This document shows positions 44,260 to 52,790 of a stretch of DNA of 64,000 bases, one piece after another. Position 1 is the first letter of the stretch; each line of letters opens with the position of its first letter. The position numbers and the translations under genes are program-made. The stretch is from Mesorhizobium sp. WSM4306. Its GTDB lineage: Bacteria; Pseudomonadota; Alphaproteobacteria; Rhizobiales; Rhizobiaceae. Location: positions 1 through 64,000 of the forward strand of contig NZ_VFTC01000029.1 in the NCBI RefSeq assembly GCF_007003975.1, in the 5' to 3' direction. The notes beneath the pieces were generated by a model, which ran no database searches, was not told the origin of the DNA, and worked only from the letters and a program-made list of their open reading frames with translations.

Positions 44260-46062
44260 ATGAGACGTTTCCCCGTCCATGGGCGCGGCGCCACTTGTCG
44301 CGACGTTTTCGCCTTCACTGTTCGCCTCTGGAACAGGCAGCCGGCCCGGCTCGCGATCATCATGACCGCGATGCTCGCCTCCACGCTGGCTGACGTGTTG
44401 ATGCCGCTCTATTCTGGCCGACTCATCGACGCTGTTTCTCGTGCTGCTAATGCGGCAGCACCAGCTTCGGATTCAGCTGTTGCAGCATTCTCTGTACCGA
44501 TTGCATTGGCACTCGGTGGCATTGCCATGCGCCACGTCGCCTTCATTGGCCTGAGCGACCTGGTGTTGAAAATGATTTCCGACGTCGCGACCGAAGCGTT
44601 CCATCATGTGCAGCGCTTTTCGACAGACTGGCATGCAAACAGCTTCGCCGGCTCGACAGTGCGCAAGATAACGCGCGGCATGTGGGCGCTCGACCTCCTC
44701 AACAGCACGATACTCGTCACGCTGCTCCCGTCGTTTGTCATCTTGATCGGCTCGACGGTGCTGCTCGGCTGGCACTGGCCGGTCATGGGCGTGATCTTTG
44801 CTTGCGGCTCTCTCGTCTACCTTGCGTTTTCGATTTCGCTGTCGCTCGGCTATGTCGCGCCAGCGGCGAGCCTTGCCAACCGATGGGACACAAGGCTCAG
44901 CGGCGCGCTTGCGGACGCGGTCAGTTGCAACGCTGTGGTCAAGGGCTTCGGCGCAGAGGTTCGCGAAGACGAGCGGCTTGCAAATATCATGACGAAATGG
45001 CGGCACCGCGCGCGCCGGAGCTGGGTGCGCGGAACGATCATCGGCTCAACCCAAGGCGTAACTTTGGTTGCGCTCAGGGTGGCGGTGGTCGGATATGCCC
45101 TGCTTCTGTGGTCGCATGGACAGGCAACGCCGGGCGAGATAGCATATGTTCTCACGTCCTTCATCGTCCTGCAGGGCTATCTGCGTGATGCCGGCATGCA
45201 TGTCCGCAACGTGCAGCACTCGGTTAATGATATGGAAGAACTGGTGGCCATCCACAATCAGCAGGTGGATGTTGCCGATCGTCCAGAGGCCAAGCCGATC
45301 CGGATCACGAACGGCCGTATCGATTTCGAGAACGTCCACTTCCGCTACGCCAACCATCCCCTGCCGCTCTATAGCGAATGTTCGCTGTCGATTGAAGCTG
45401 GCGAAAGGGTTGGGTTGGTTGGACCCTCCGGTTCCGGCAAGACAACATTCGTGAAGCTGATCCAGAGACTCTACGACCTGAGCGGCGGCCGGATCCTGAT
45501 AGACGGTCAGGACGTCTCGGAGGTGACCCAAGAGTCCCTTCGTTCGCAGATCGCGATCGTGCAGCAGGAGCCGATCCTGTTTCACAGGTCGCTTGCCGAG
45601 AACATCGCCTATGGCCGGCCTGGCGCGAGCCAGGCCGAGATCGAGCAAGCGGCACGACTGGCAAGTGCCCACGAATTCATCGCGCCCCTGCCGAAGGGCT
45701 ATGGGACATTGGTCGGCGAAAGGGGTTTGAAGCTCTCCGGCGGCGAGCGCCAGCGCGTGGCGATCGCGCGCGCCTTCCTCGCGAACGCGCCGATCCTTAT
45801 TCTGGACGAGGCCACATCGAGCCTCGATTCGGAATCCGAGGTGCTCATTCAACAAGCGGTGGATCGGTTGATGGTGGGCCGAACCACACTCGTCATCGCA
45901 CACCGGCTGTCGACGGTCCGCTCGCTCGATCGGCTGCTCGTCTTCGACCGTGGCCGCATCATGGAGGACGGCGATCATGCCGCCCTGATCAATCTCGATG
46001 GTGGCATTTACCGCCGCCTCTTCGAACGGCAGGCGTTGGAACTCGCGAAGGGCCTGGCCTGA
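44260..46062 (+). CDS. ABC exporter, fused membrane and ATPase domains
   Basis: About 600 residues. The N-terminal half has six predicted membrane segments (starting 'LAIIMTAMLASTLADVLMPL'); the C-terminal half is the ATPase with Walker A 'GLVGPSGSGKTTFVKL', signature 'LKLSGGERQRVAIARA' and Walker B 'ILILDEATSSLD'. It is the MsbA/siderophore/lipid exporter class. ATG at 44260 is chosen; a TTG at 44251 is in frame. The neighbouring siderophore genes make siderophore export a possibility, but many substrates are known for this class. Confidence 0.9.
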   Translation: MRRFPVHGRGATCRDVFAFTVRLWNRQPARLAIIMTAMLASTLADVLMPLYSGRLIDAVSRAANAAAPASDSAVAAFSVPIALALGGIAMRHVAFIGLSDLVLKMISDVATEAFHHVQRFSTDWHANSFAGSTVRKITRGMWALDLLNSTILVTLLPSFVILIGSTVLLGWHWPVMGVIFACGSLVYLAFSISLSLGYVAPAASLANRWDTRLSGALADAVSCNAVVKGFGAEVREDERLANIMTKWRHRARRSWVRGTIIGSTQGVTLVALRVAVVGYALLLWSHGQATPGEIAYVLTSFIVLQGYLRDAGMHVRNVQHSVNDMEELVAIHNQQVDVADRPEAKPIRITNGRIDFENVHFRYANHPLPLYSECSLSIEAGERVGLVGPSGSGKTTFVKLIQRLYDLSGGRILIDGQDVSEVTQESLRSQIAIVQQEPILFHRSLAENIAYGRPGASQAEIEQAARLASAHEFIAPLPKGYGTLVGERGLKLSGGERQRVAIARAFLANAPILILDEATSSLDSESEVLIQQAVDRLMVGRTTLVIAHRLSTVRSLDRLLVFDRGRIMEDGDHAALINLDGGIYRRLFERQALELAKGLA

Positions 46063-46659
46063 TCGCTAAACCGGCTTGCGCGATGCGCCGAGCCGTTGCC
46101 GGAGAGGGGTGTGGCAGTGACGAGCGGCGGGCGTTAGGCGGCAAAACCAGCACGGCCGGAACTGTCCGCCAAACGGGCGAGCGGGAATGCACCACGTCTA
46201 AGCTTCGGCGAATGCGCGCAGTTACACGCGGGCACCGAATTGTCGCGCCTAACGGCGCACGCACCAAAAGGGCGGGAATGTCGACGGCCCGGGAAGAGTG
46301 CGGCCCTCGCCGTTACCCACATTTCGCCAAAGGAAGCGAAGTCAACGCACATTGAGAGGGCGGTGCTTCCCGGCCGGCCGGGATCCCTGTCGCTGGCCCA
46401 ACCTACCGCACGCTGGCCACGTCAACGGTTCAAAGTCCCTTCGGTTCGCAAAGTCGTCCCCTTGGAGACCCGGAAGCGCAGGAGCTCCGACCGCAGTCTT
46501 CGCTCAACTCTGGCCATCTGCTCCGGGATTGGATTCCGTTCCCTTGCTAGCACAGTGGCAGCTGAGCACGAACTCGCCGGCCCCGTGTCTTTCGATTACG
46601 GCCAACGGGCTTAGGAAGAGATTGGATTCGCCGGCCCTCTGCGGAGCGAATGAACAGTT
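46063..46659. other. GC-rich intergenic region, no gene seen
   Basis: About 600 bases between the convergent exporter and the duplicated nif block. Several frames stay open by chance because of high GC, but none has support. Confidence 0.4.
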
Positions 46660-46866
46660 CTACAGATCATCGACGTCCGCGAAAAAGAGCACGCAGCCGA
46701 AATAGCAGGCCTGAAGCAGCAGCGAACAGGCCAGCGTCGTGACGACTGCCACACGGATCGAATCCAAAGCGAAGTAAACCATCGACGCATTGCTGCACAG
46801 GACCAGCCCCACGAGCCGACAAAAAGATGAAGTGCAACGCCGTTCTCCTGGTTTTCGCCAGATCAT
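46660..46866 (-). CDS. Small membrane protein, ExoX-like (exopolysaccharide repressor family), copy A
   Basis: A short protein with two hydrophobic segments: 'RLVGLVLCSNASMVYFAL' and 'VAVVTTLACSLLLQACYFGC'. The pattern resembles the small rhizobial exopolysaccharide repressor ExoX/PsiA. The true start is unclear, and the ending 'VLFFADVDDL' differs from copy B. It lies directly after fdxB. Confidence 0.45.
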   Translation of the reverse strand: MIWRKPGERRCTSSFCRLVGLVLCSNASMVYFALDSIRVAVVTTLACSLLLQACYFGCVLFFADVDDL

Positions 46867-47180
46867 GTTGCGAGCTCGTCGGCCGCAACATGCGTCTGGC
46901 AGTTCTTGGGGCAGACGCGGCCGCAGGCTCCGCAGCCTATGCAGCGGCCGGCATCATCGACAACCATGATCATGCGATTGAGCTTGCCGTCGAAATCGTC
47001 GTCCTCGTCATCGCAGGGGCCGAGGATTTCACCCGCATCATCAACGCCGTGAAGATGCATGACATCGCGCGAGCAGACCTTGAAACAACGGCAGCAGCCG
47101 ATGCAGGTCTTGCTATCGATGGAGGTCAGGTACGACGGCATCCAAATGGAGCCGTCACGGGTGGTGAATGTGCGCATCAT
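46863..47180 (-). CDS. fdxB: Ferredoxin III-type nif ferredoxin, FdxB (copy A, intact)
   Basis: A 105-residue ferredoxin with two cluster-binding cysteine sets: 'CIGCCRCFKVC' near residue 26 and 'CIGCGACGRVC' near residue 79. The acidic linker 'GPCDDEDDDFDGKLN' is typical of nif-linked FdxB/ferredoxin III. It probably supplies electrons or clusters for nitrogenase assembly. Its start overlaps the end of the DUF683 gene. The corresponding gene in copy B is broken. Confidence 0.85.
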   Translation of the reverse strand: MMRTFTTRDGSIWMPSYLTSIDSKTCIGCCRCFKVCSRDVMHLHGVDDAGEILGPCDDEDDDFDGKLNRMIMVVDDAGRCIGCGACGRVCPKNCQTHVAADELAT

Positions 47181-47380
47181 CCTAAATTCTTCATTGAAGC
47201 GAGTTCTCTCTTGGCAACATCCAACTCGGCATAAACGGCTTGGGTTTTCTCGGCGACTTCCTGTATGTCGGCCCACTTGCCCGGCAGACCCTCGACAAGG
47301 TCCTGCAATGCCATCTTGGCAATAGCTGCACGCAACTGGAGCTTTCGGACTTTCTTCCTCATCTTATCTAGGTCTGACAT
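47177..47380 (-). CDS. Nif-associated small protein DUF683 (CCE_0567 family), copy A
   Basis: 67 residues, 'MSDLDKMRKKVRKLQLRAAI' to the end, all helical, as in the small nif-linked DUF683 family. GGAAGGATCT precedes the ATG. It lies between the DUF269 gene and fdxB, the common order in rhizobia and cyanobacteria. Confidence 0.85.
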   Translation of the reverse strand: MSDLDKMRKKVRKLQLRAAIAKMALQDLVEGLPGKWADIQEVAEKTQAVYAELDVAKRELASMKNLG

Positions 47381-47426
47381 AGATCCTTCCTGGAACAATG
47401 GTTTTGTTGATGCGCTCCATCTCGGG

Positions 47427-47863
47427 CTAGGCTTCAATGGCTGCAGTCGCATCGTCGACCAGTTTCGTACCGGCCTCAGCAAGTTTGCGGAAAGTCTCGA
47501 AGCCGAACCGGTGGACGTCTCGACAGAACGCCCAACCGCTGGAAGCCCGCAGGGGCTTCATTCCAATTATTGGCGACGTCGACACGCCGGAGCGCTCCTC
47601 GATCGCAAGCGCTACGGCGGTGTAAACATGTCGAGCCTCCACAGCGCGTCAGGATCGGGATCGCCGCCAAAGGGTACCGCACGTTGCTGTTGCTTGGTGA
47701 TGATGAACTCGGCCAGCAGCTCGGCATCCGAATGGCCTTCCCATAAGCCGAAGGAATCCTGAGTACGAATGAGCCGCAGGAGGCATTTGACGAACGGGGA
47801 AGCAAGGGCCTCGTCGTCATTGTTGACAGCAGGGCCAACCGGAGGAATTTCGTTGTTCGTCAT
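47427..47863 (-). pseudogene. NifX-associated protein DUF269, copy A, frameshifted
   Basis: Starts with ATG at 47863 and reads 'DDEALASPFVKCLLRLIRTQ' to 'DPDALWRLDMF', then shifts because one A is missing from a run near 47627 (three A instead of the four in copy B). The rest, 'YTAVALAIEERSGVSTSP' to 'GTKLVDDATAAIEA', is in another frame. The middle of the protein also lacks a segment present in the intact DUF269 protein at 58521. Confidence 0.85.
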
Positions 47864-48187
47864 TTCAGTCTTCGTCTTCGAGGTACGATTTCCTTTTCCT
47901 GCGATGCCCACTCCGGGTCCGCTTGCGTGGCCGACGAATGGCTTGGGCGGGCCAACCCCAAGAGTGCCCCGTGGCCGACCTCGACATGTCCACGAGTGCG
48001 AGACCTGCGGCGCGAATTCGCGGCGCACATCGTCTGCGCCGCGATCCGACCGGTGGTCAACGCAATTGAAATCCAACCTTCCGCAAGCCGCCGCCCTGCT
48101 GCATCGACATACTTGCTGCGAAGAGAGCTTCGATGGGCGGATTGGCCAGTGTTCAATTCCAATTGTCAGTCCCTTCGCGATTCTTGC
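47864..48187 (-). other. Decayed stretch with nifX 3' remnant, copy A
   Basis: Just upstream of DUF269 there are traces like 'GVGIAGKGNRTSKTKTE', similar in position and composition to the end of NifX (59017-59514, 'ARAGIAEKKPSFEDED'). No intact frame remains. Confidence 0.35.
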
Positions 48188-49363
48188 TCAGGAAGTGACT
48201 TCGTTTTGAGTTTCGGGTGCCTTCTTTTGCGGAGCCACACAAAGATCCGCGTGACAGGCAGGCTCACCCGTGTAGTTGGCCAGTGCTTCGAGCAATGGGG
48301 TAAGATAGTACTGTTTGGTGTGGTCCGGAATTGGCCCCAGCCGGTCCACCGATTTCAGTGCCACCTCGATCAACTCGATTGCGCGATCTTTGTTGCCGCT
48401 CTCGTAATAATACTGAGCTACCGGGAGGTACCGGAGGTATTTAAACGGGCCATCGCCGTTCGGGGGATTGAGTGCCAGTATCTGTTCCGAGAGCTCGTTG
48501 CCCATCGCAAAGCGCTCCGCGCGCGGAAGATGGGAATTGTCCATCGTGGGATCGAAGAGTTGGTTGAGGGCCAAGGCCATCCACGACACCGCGTCGGACG
48601 TTTTGTCGATCGCGTCCTCGACCAATTCTCGCATGACCGGCATGCCGGTCTTGATGTCGCGCAGCTTGTGAAGCAGAAGATCCGCATGAATCTGCCGGAA
48701 CTCACAAGAGTCTGGCATCAAGGCGAGGCCTTCTTCGATGGCCAAGAGCGCCGCCGTCCAATCCTCGGCCTGCATCGCCGGCTCAAGTTTGGCGTATATC
48801 GGCCCGGTAAGCGACATTTCGCGCGCTGCAAGTTGGTTATGCGCGATGCGCTTTGCATCGGCGGCTTTCGCTTCATAGCTGCTGCGCCAGCTGCCGTTAA
48901 GGACTTTCGGCAAAACGTCATCGAGTTCCGCCGGGTGGCCGATAAAAGCGATGTGGCCGTCGCGGTCGACCACGAACGAGGTGGGAATCCCAATCGAAGA
49001 GCTGGGATCCATCCAGAGCTTGTTCATTTCGCCAATGTAATCGAACCCGATACGATAATTCAGATTCGGGAACTCCTCGGTCAGCCAGGCATCCACGTTG
49101 GTCCGCGCCTCGTCTGCGGTAGGACCCTGTTCGCAGGCGGCAACTCCGACCGCCTCAAATCCGCTGCCTTCATATTTCTCCTGCAGTTCGATCAAATGGG
49201 GCATGGCGTCGACACATGGTCCGCACCAAGTCGCCCAAAACTCAACGAGGTAGACCTTGCCGGGCCGAAAGTTCGTGAGGGGCTCGCCACGCAGCCAGTT
49301 CTCCACTTTGATCGCAGGAGCCGGGGACCCCATACGCAGTTCCATCTTGGTGTCCAAAGTCAT
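48188..49363 (-). CDS. TlpA-like thioredoxin-fold protein with long helical C-terminus, copy A
   Basis: 391 residues. Residues 10-150 form a TlpA/ResA-type thioredoxin domain with the redox motif 'FWATWCGPCVDAMPH' and 'PTSFVVDRDGHIAFIGHP'. The remaining 230 residues are helical and repeat-like. No signal peptide is visible, so it probably acts in the cytoplasm. The ATG at 49363 is used because the longer frame starts upstream of the predicted transcription start. A sigma-54 promoter (49486-49501) and a perfect NifA site (49569-49584) precede it. It may protect or repair nitrogenase-related proteins; this is inference. Confidence 0.85.
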   Translation of the reverse strand: MTLDTKMELRMGSPAPAIKVENWLRGEPLTNFRPGKVYLVEFWATWCGPCVDAMPHLIELQEKYEGSGFEAVGVAACEQGPTADEARTNVDAWLTEEFPNLNYRIGFDYIGEMNKLWMDPSSSIGIPTSFVVDRDGHIAFIGHPAELDDVLPKVLNGSWRSSYEAKAADAKRIAHNQLAAREMSLTGPIYAKLEPAMQAEDWTAALLAIEEGLALMPDSCEFRQIHADLLLHKLRDIKTGMPVMRELVEDAIDKTSDAVSWMALALNQLFDPTMDNSHLPRAERFAMGNELSEQILALNPPNGDGPFKYLRYLPVAQYYYESGNKDRAIELIEVALKSVDRLGPIPDHTKQYYLTPLLEALANYTGEPACHADLCVAPQKKAPETQNEVTS

Positions 49364-49485
49364 TCCACACCTTTCGTCTCTTTTGTCGCGGAATATTTTC
49401 CAGTCAAAATCGGACACGGTCTCGAGGGCATCGCTCCCTCTGGCTTGCTTCAGCGAAGCTCTCACCGTGTTGCCGCACATCAAGC

Positions 49486-49501
49486 TGCAACGGAGGTGCC
49501 A
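49486..49501 (-). promoter_or_regulatory. Sigma-54 (-24/-12) promoter of TlpA-like copy A
   Basis: On the minus strand TGGCACCTCCGTTGCA, a match to TGGCAC-N5-TTGCA with invariant GG and GC ten bases apart. About 110 bases ahead of the TlpA-like start. Confidence 0.85.
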
Positions 49502-49568
49502 ATTCCCTCAGCTCCGGTAAGCGGCGGGAAATGCTTTGAAATTCTCCACGAGGCCAAATGCGGCCGAT

Positions 49569-49584
49569 TGTCGTGAACCCGACA
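49569..49584 (-). promoter_or_regulatory. NifA upstream activator site (TGT-N10-ACA)
   Basis: TGT, ten bases, ACA exactly; about 70 bases upstream of the -24 element. In the corresponding place in copy B (54158-54173) both half-sites are changed to TGA and AAT. Confidence 0.8.
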
Positions 49585-49944
49585 TGTCTTCTGCCGCTGT
49601 CGGGTTTCGCCCTATCACTCTTGAGAGCTTGGACGGCTCGCCTGTGATTAGACTGGCCTCGGCCCTCGAGCAGTGGCAGTTTGGCGCCAGTTCGAAAGCG
49701 CGAACTCGCCGGCTTGGTCCTCGTGCCGCCACCGCCGCGTGTGGATTCTTGCCCCGGAGTCAAAATTCGCCTCGCGGTTGCCAACGGCGGCATGCGCTCA
49801 ATGCGCGTGGCGTTGAGCACCGACAGCACGTAATGGTACCAATTAGTGGATGCCCGTCGCTGCCTCCACTTCTCCAGCCAAGCGCTCGAACGACGCTACC
49901 TACCCACGTTCGAGCGCGACCGCGGAATCGCAGACTGCCGAACG

Positions 49945-50958
49945 TCAGCCGTTGCGAAAGGTGTAGCCGTACCCGTTGATCGCCGGTGCGCCGCCTAGAT
50001 GTGCGTAGAGGACCCTCGATCCCTGTGGAAAGAAGCCCCTCTGGACGAGGTCGATCATCCCTTGCATCGATTTGCCCTCGTAAACGGGGTCCGTAATCAT
50101 GCCCTCGAGCCGCGCGCACAAACGGATTGCCTCTTTGGTTTCCTCCGATGGAACGCCATAACCCGGGTACGCGTAGTCCATGAACAACACCACGTCTGCC
50201 TCGACAATTTCCGCTCCGAGGTGGACGAGCTTCGCTGTATTTTGGGCGATGCCAAGCACCTGCGCCTTGGTCTTGGCGGGCATGGCGGAGGCATCGATAC
50301 CGATCACGTTGCGCTGTCGACCATCCTTGGCGAACCCGACGAGCATGCCGCCGTGGGTTGAACCAGTCACCGTACAGACGACGATATAGTCGAAGGCAAA
50401 CCCAAGCTGCTCTTCCTGGGCACGCACCTCCTCAGCGAACCCCACATAGCCCAGGCCGCCGTATTTGTGGACAGAGGCGCCGGCAGGTATCGCATATGGC
50501 CTGCCGCCCCTTGCCTTGACTTCATAAAGTGCCTTTTCCCAGCTGCGGCGGATGCCGATGTCAAAGCCCTCGTCAACCAGGCGCACCTCTGCCCCCATGA
50601 TGCGGCTCAAGAGGATATTGCCGACCCGGTCGTAGACAGCATCATCATGTGGGACCCAGCTCTCCTGGACCAGGAGGCATTTCATGCCGATCTTGGCGGC
50701 GACCGCAGCGACCATGCGCGTATGGTTGGACTGCACGCCACCGATTGTGACGAGCGTATCGGCATCTGACGCGATCGCGTCGGGCACAATGTATTCGAGC
50801 TTGCGCAGCTTGTTTCCGCCGAACGCGAGACCGGAGTTGCAGTCCTCGCGTTTGACGTAGATTTCCACCTTGTCGCCCAGATGCTTGCCGAGGCGGTCGA
50901 GCCTCTCGATCGGCGTGGGTCCAAAGGTGAGCGGATAACGTTCGAATTTTTCCAGCAT
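49945..50958 (-). CDS. acdS: 1-aminocyclopropane-1-carboxylate (ACC) deaminase
   Basis: 337 residues, a PLP enzyme of the tryptophan-synthase-beta fold. It cleaves ACC, the ethylene precursor made by plants, to 2-oxobutyrate and ammonia, so it lowers ethylene in nodules. The PLP lysine is in 'AFGGNKLRKLEY' (about residue 51). Conserved ACC deaminase features include 'GGVQSNHTRMVAAVA' and 'CTVTGSTHGGMLVGF'. The ATG at 50958 has GGAG upstream. In Mesorhizobium loti acdS lies in the symbiosis island near nif and is controlled by NifA, which fits this context. Confidence 0.95.
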   Translation of the reverse strand: MLEKFERYPLTFGPTPIERLDRLGKHLGDKVEIYVKREDCNSGLAFGGNKLRKLEYIVPDAIASDADTLVTIGGVQSNHTRMVAAVAAKIGMKCLLVQESWVPHDDAVYDRVGNILLSRIMGAEVRLVDEGFDIGIRRSWEKALYEVKARGGRPYAIPAGASVHKYGGLGYVGFAEEVRAQEEQLGFAFDYIVVCTVTGSTHGGMLVGFAKDGRQRNVIGIDASAMPAKTKAQVLGIAQNTAKLVHLGAEIVEADVVLFMDYAYPGYGVPSEETKEAIRLCARLEGMITDPVYEGKSMQGMIDLVQRGFFPQGSRVLYAHLGGAPAINGYGYTFRNG

Positions 50959-50993
50959 GCTATCTCCAGCAAAAAAGTACCTGAACCTGCTAC

Positions 50994-51008
50994 GCACCGG
51001 TCAGCCCA
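50994..51008 (-). promoter_or_regulatory. Weak sigma-54-like element upstream of acdS
   Basis: Minus strand TGGGCTGACCGGTGC keeps the invariant GG and GC with ten bases between, and would start transcription about 25 bases before the acdS ATG. The flanking consensus is poor and no exact NifA site was found nearby. Confidence 0.4.
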
Positions 51009-51194
51009 GGGGTATGGTCGCGTGTTAGCCGAACACAGATTCCCTATACGATCAGCTCAGTCATCAGAGGGTGACCAAAATTGGTGTGGGTCTGAGCACT
51101 GATCCTGTCATCCGCGCATCAAAGCAGCAGCACATGCTGGGCATTCGACCAAGCCGGGACACAGCTGAAAATTGCATTCCGCAGTTGATCAGAG

Positions 51195-51494
51195 TCAGAC
51201 GACTGGTACCCGAGCTTTCCTGTAACCATCGGCATGCTGGCCCCTGTGGCGAGTTCCACGAGCGCGGCTAGAGGACTGCCAGATCAGAAAGAGCACGCGG
51301 CCGAAGTAGCCGGCCTGAAGCAGCAGCGAACAGGCCAGCGTCGTGACGACTGCCACACGGAGCGAATCCAAAGCGAAGTAAACCATCGACGCATTGCTGC
51401 ACAGGACCAGCCCCACGAGCCGACAAAAAGATGAAGTGCACGCCGCTCCCCTGGTTTTCGCCAGATCATGTTGCGAGCTCGTCGGCCGGAACAT
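51195..51494 (-). CDS. Small membrane protein, ExoX-like, copy B
   Basis: Carries the same core as copy A ('NASMVYFALDSLRVAVVTTL', 'CSLLLQAGYFGRVLFLIW') with a longer C-terminal tail. 'VLFLIW' followed by a basic tail resembles ExoX better than copy A does. The true start is uncertain. It lies 236 bases upstream of the acdS start on the same strand. Confidence 0.45.
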   Translation of the reverse strand: MFRPTSSQHDLAKTRGAACTSSFCRLVGLVLCSNASMVYFALDSLRVAVVTTLACSLLLQAGYFGRVLFLIWQSSSRARGTRHRGQHADGYRKARVPVV

Positions 51495-51781
51495 GCGTCT
51501 GGCAGTTCTTGGGGCAGACGCGGCCGCAGGCTCCGCAGCCTATGCAGCGGCCGGCATCATCGACAACCATGATCATGCGATTGAGCTTGCCGTCGAAATC
51601 GTCGTCCTCGTCATCGCAGGGGCGAGGATTTCACCCGCATCATCAACGCCGTGAAGATGCATGACATCGCGCGAGCAGACCTTGAAACAACGGCAGCAGC
51701 CGATGCAGATTTGCTATCGATGGAGGTCAGGTACGGCGGCATCCAAATGGAGCCGTCACGGGTGGTGAATGTGCGCATCAT
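51466..51781 (-). pseudogene. fdxB copy B, frameshifted
   Basis: Begins as copy A ('MMRTFTTRDGSIWMPPYLTS') but a base is lost near 51707, just at the first cysteine motif, and another near 51622. Remaining text in shifted frames matches copy A to the end. Not functional. Confidence 0.85.
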
Positions 51782-51981
51782 CCTAAATTCTTCATTGAAG
51801 CGAGTTCTCTCTTGGCAACATCCAACTCGGCATAAACGGCTTGGGTTTTCTCGGCGACTTCCTGTATGTCGGCCCACTTGCCCGGCAGACCCTCGACGAG
51901 GTCCTGCAATGCCATCTTGGCAATAGCTGCACGCAACTGGAGCTTTCAGACTTTTTTCCTCATCCTATCTAGGTCTGACAT
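51778..51981 (-). pseudogene. DUF683 gene copy B, nonsense mutation
   Basis: Codon 12 is TGA (51946-51948) where copy A has CGA (arginine). Everything else matches copy A closely. Only an 11-residue peptide would be made. Confidence 0.85.
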
Positions 51982-52026
51982 AGATCCTTCCTGGAACAAT
52001 GGTTTCTTGATGCGCTCCATCTCGGG

Positions 52027-52470
52027 CTAGGCTTCAATGGCTGCAGTCGCATCGTCGACCAGTTTCGTACCGGCCTCAGCAAGTTTGCGGAAAGTCTCGA
52101 AGCCGAACCGGTGGACGTCTCGACAGAACGCCCAACCGCCGGAAGCCCCCACGGGTTTCATTTCTATTGTCGGCGACGTCGACACGCCGGAGCGCTCCTC
52201 GATCGCAAGCGCTACGGCGGTGTAAAACATGTCGAGCCTCCACAGCGCGTCAGGATCGGGATCGCCGCCAAAGGGTACCGCACGTTGCTGTTGCTTGGTG
52301 ATGATGAACTCGGCCAGCAGCTCGGCATCCGAATGGCCTTCCCATAAGCCGAAGGAATCCTGAGTACGAATGAGCCGCAGGAGGCATTTGACGAACGGGG
52401 AAGCAAGGGCCTCGTCGTCCCCGTGGACAGCAGGGCCAACCGGTTCATGAGGAATTTCGCTTTTCCCCAA
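52027..52470 (-). pseudogene. NifX-associated DUF269, copy B, start lost and internally deleted
   Basis: The frame is open from 'VGPAVHGDDEALASPFVKCL' to the end, without the frameshift of copy A. However, the ATG used in copy A is ATT here and the frame runs on upstream with no obvious start, and the same internal segment is missing relative to the gene at 58521. Probably not a functional DUF269 protein. Confidence 0.65.
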
Positions 52471-52790
52471 TTTCAGTACTCCTCTTGAAGGACGATCTCT
52501 TTTTCTGCGATGTGTGGTTCGGGCGCTTGCGTGGGCGGGGAATGGCTTGGGCGAGCCGATCCCACGCAACAGTGTCCCGTGGCCGACCTCGAGCACGTCC
52601 ACCAATGCGAGACCTTTCACCGCGGCGCGAACGCCTGCGCCGCGGTTCGACCCGAGGTAAACGCAATGGAAATTCCACCTGCCGCAAGCCGCGCACTTTT
52701 GCGGCATCGACGTTATTGCTGCGAAGTGCGCCTGGGCGGGCGGATTTGCCGGTGTTCAATTCCAATTGTCATGCCCTTCGCGATCCTTGC
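52471..52790 (-). other. Decayed stretch with nifX 3' remnant, copy B
   Basis: One frame reads 'QAPEPHIAEKEIVLQEEY' then stop, similar to the NifX C-terminus 'ARAGIAEKKPSFEDED'. The rest is not recognisable. Confidence 0.4.

Larger units (their letters stand above)
46680..49930. repeat. Nif accessory block, copy A
   Basis: This roughly 3.2-kb block corresponds to copy B at about 51285-54520, in the same order and orientation. Similarity is high from the ExoX-like ORF through fdxB, DUF683 and DUF269, stays high in the TlpA-like gene and becomes patchy upstream of it, where only short matched stretches are left. The ends are approximate. Confidence 0.85.

Noticed and set aside
46083..46660. 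Several long open frames in the GC-rich gap after the exporter
   Set aside because: They overlap each other on both strands, lack ribosome sites and resemble no family.
50959..51290. NifA upstream site before acdS
   Set aside because: The closest matches (TGT-N10-ACT, TGT-N10-TCA) have mismatches in a half-site and no exact TGT-N10-ACA was found.
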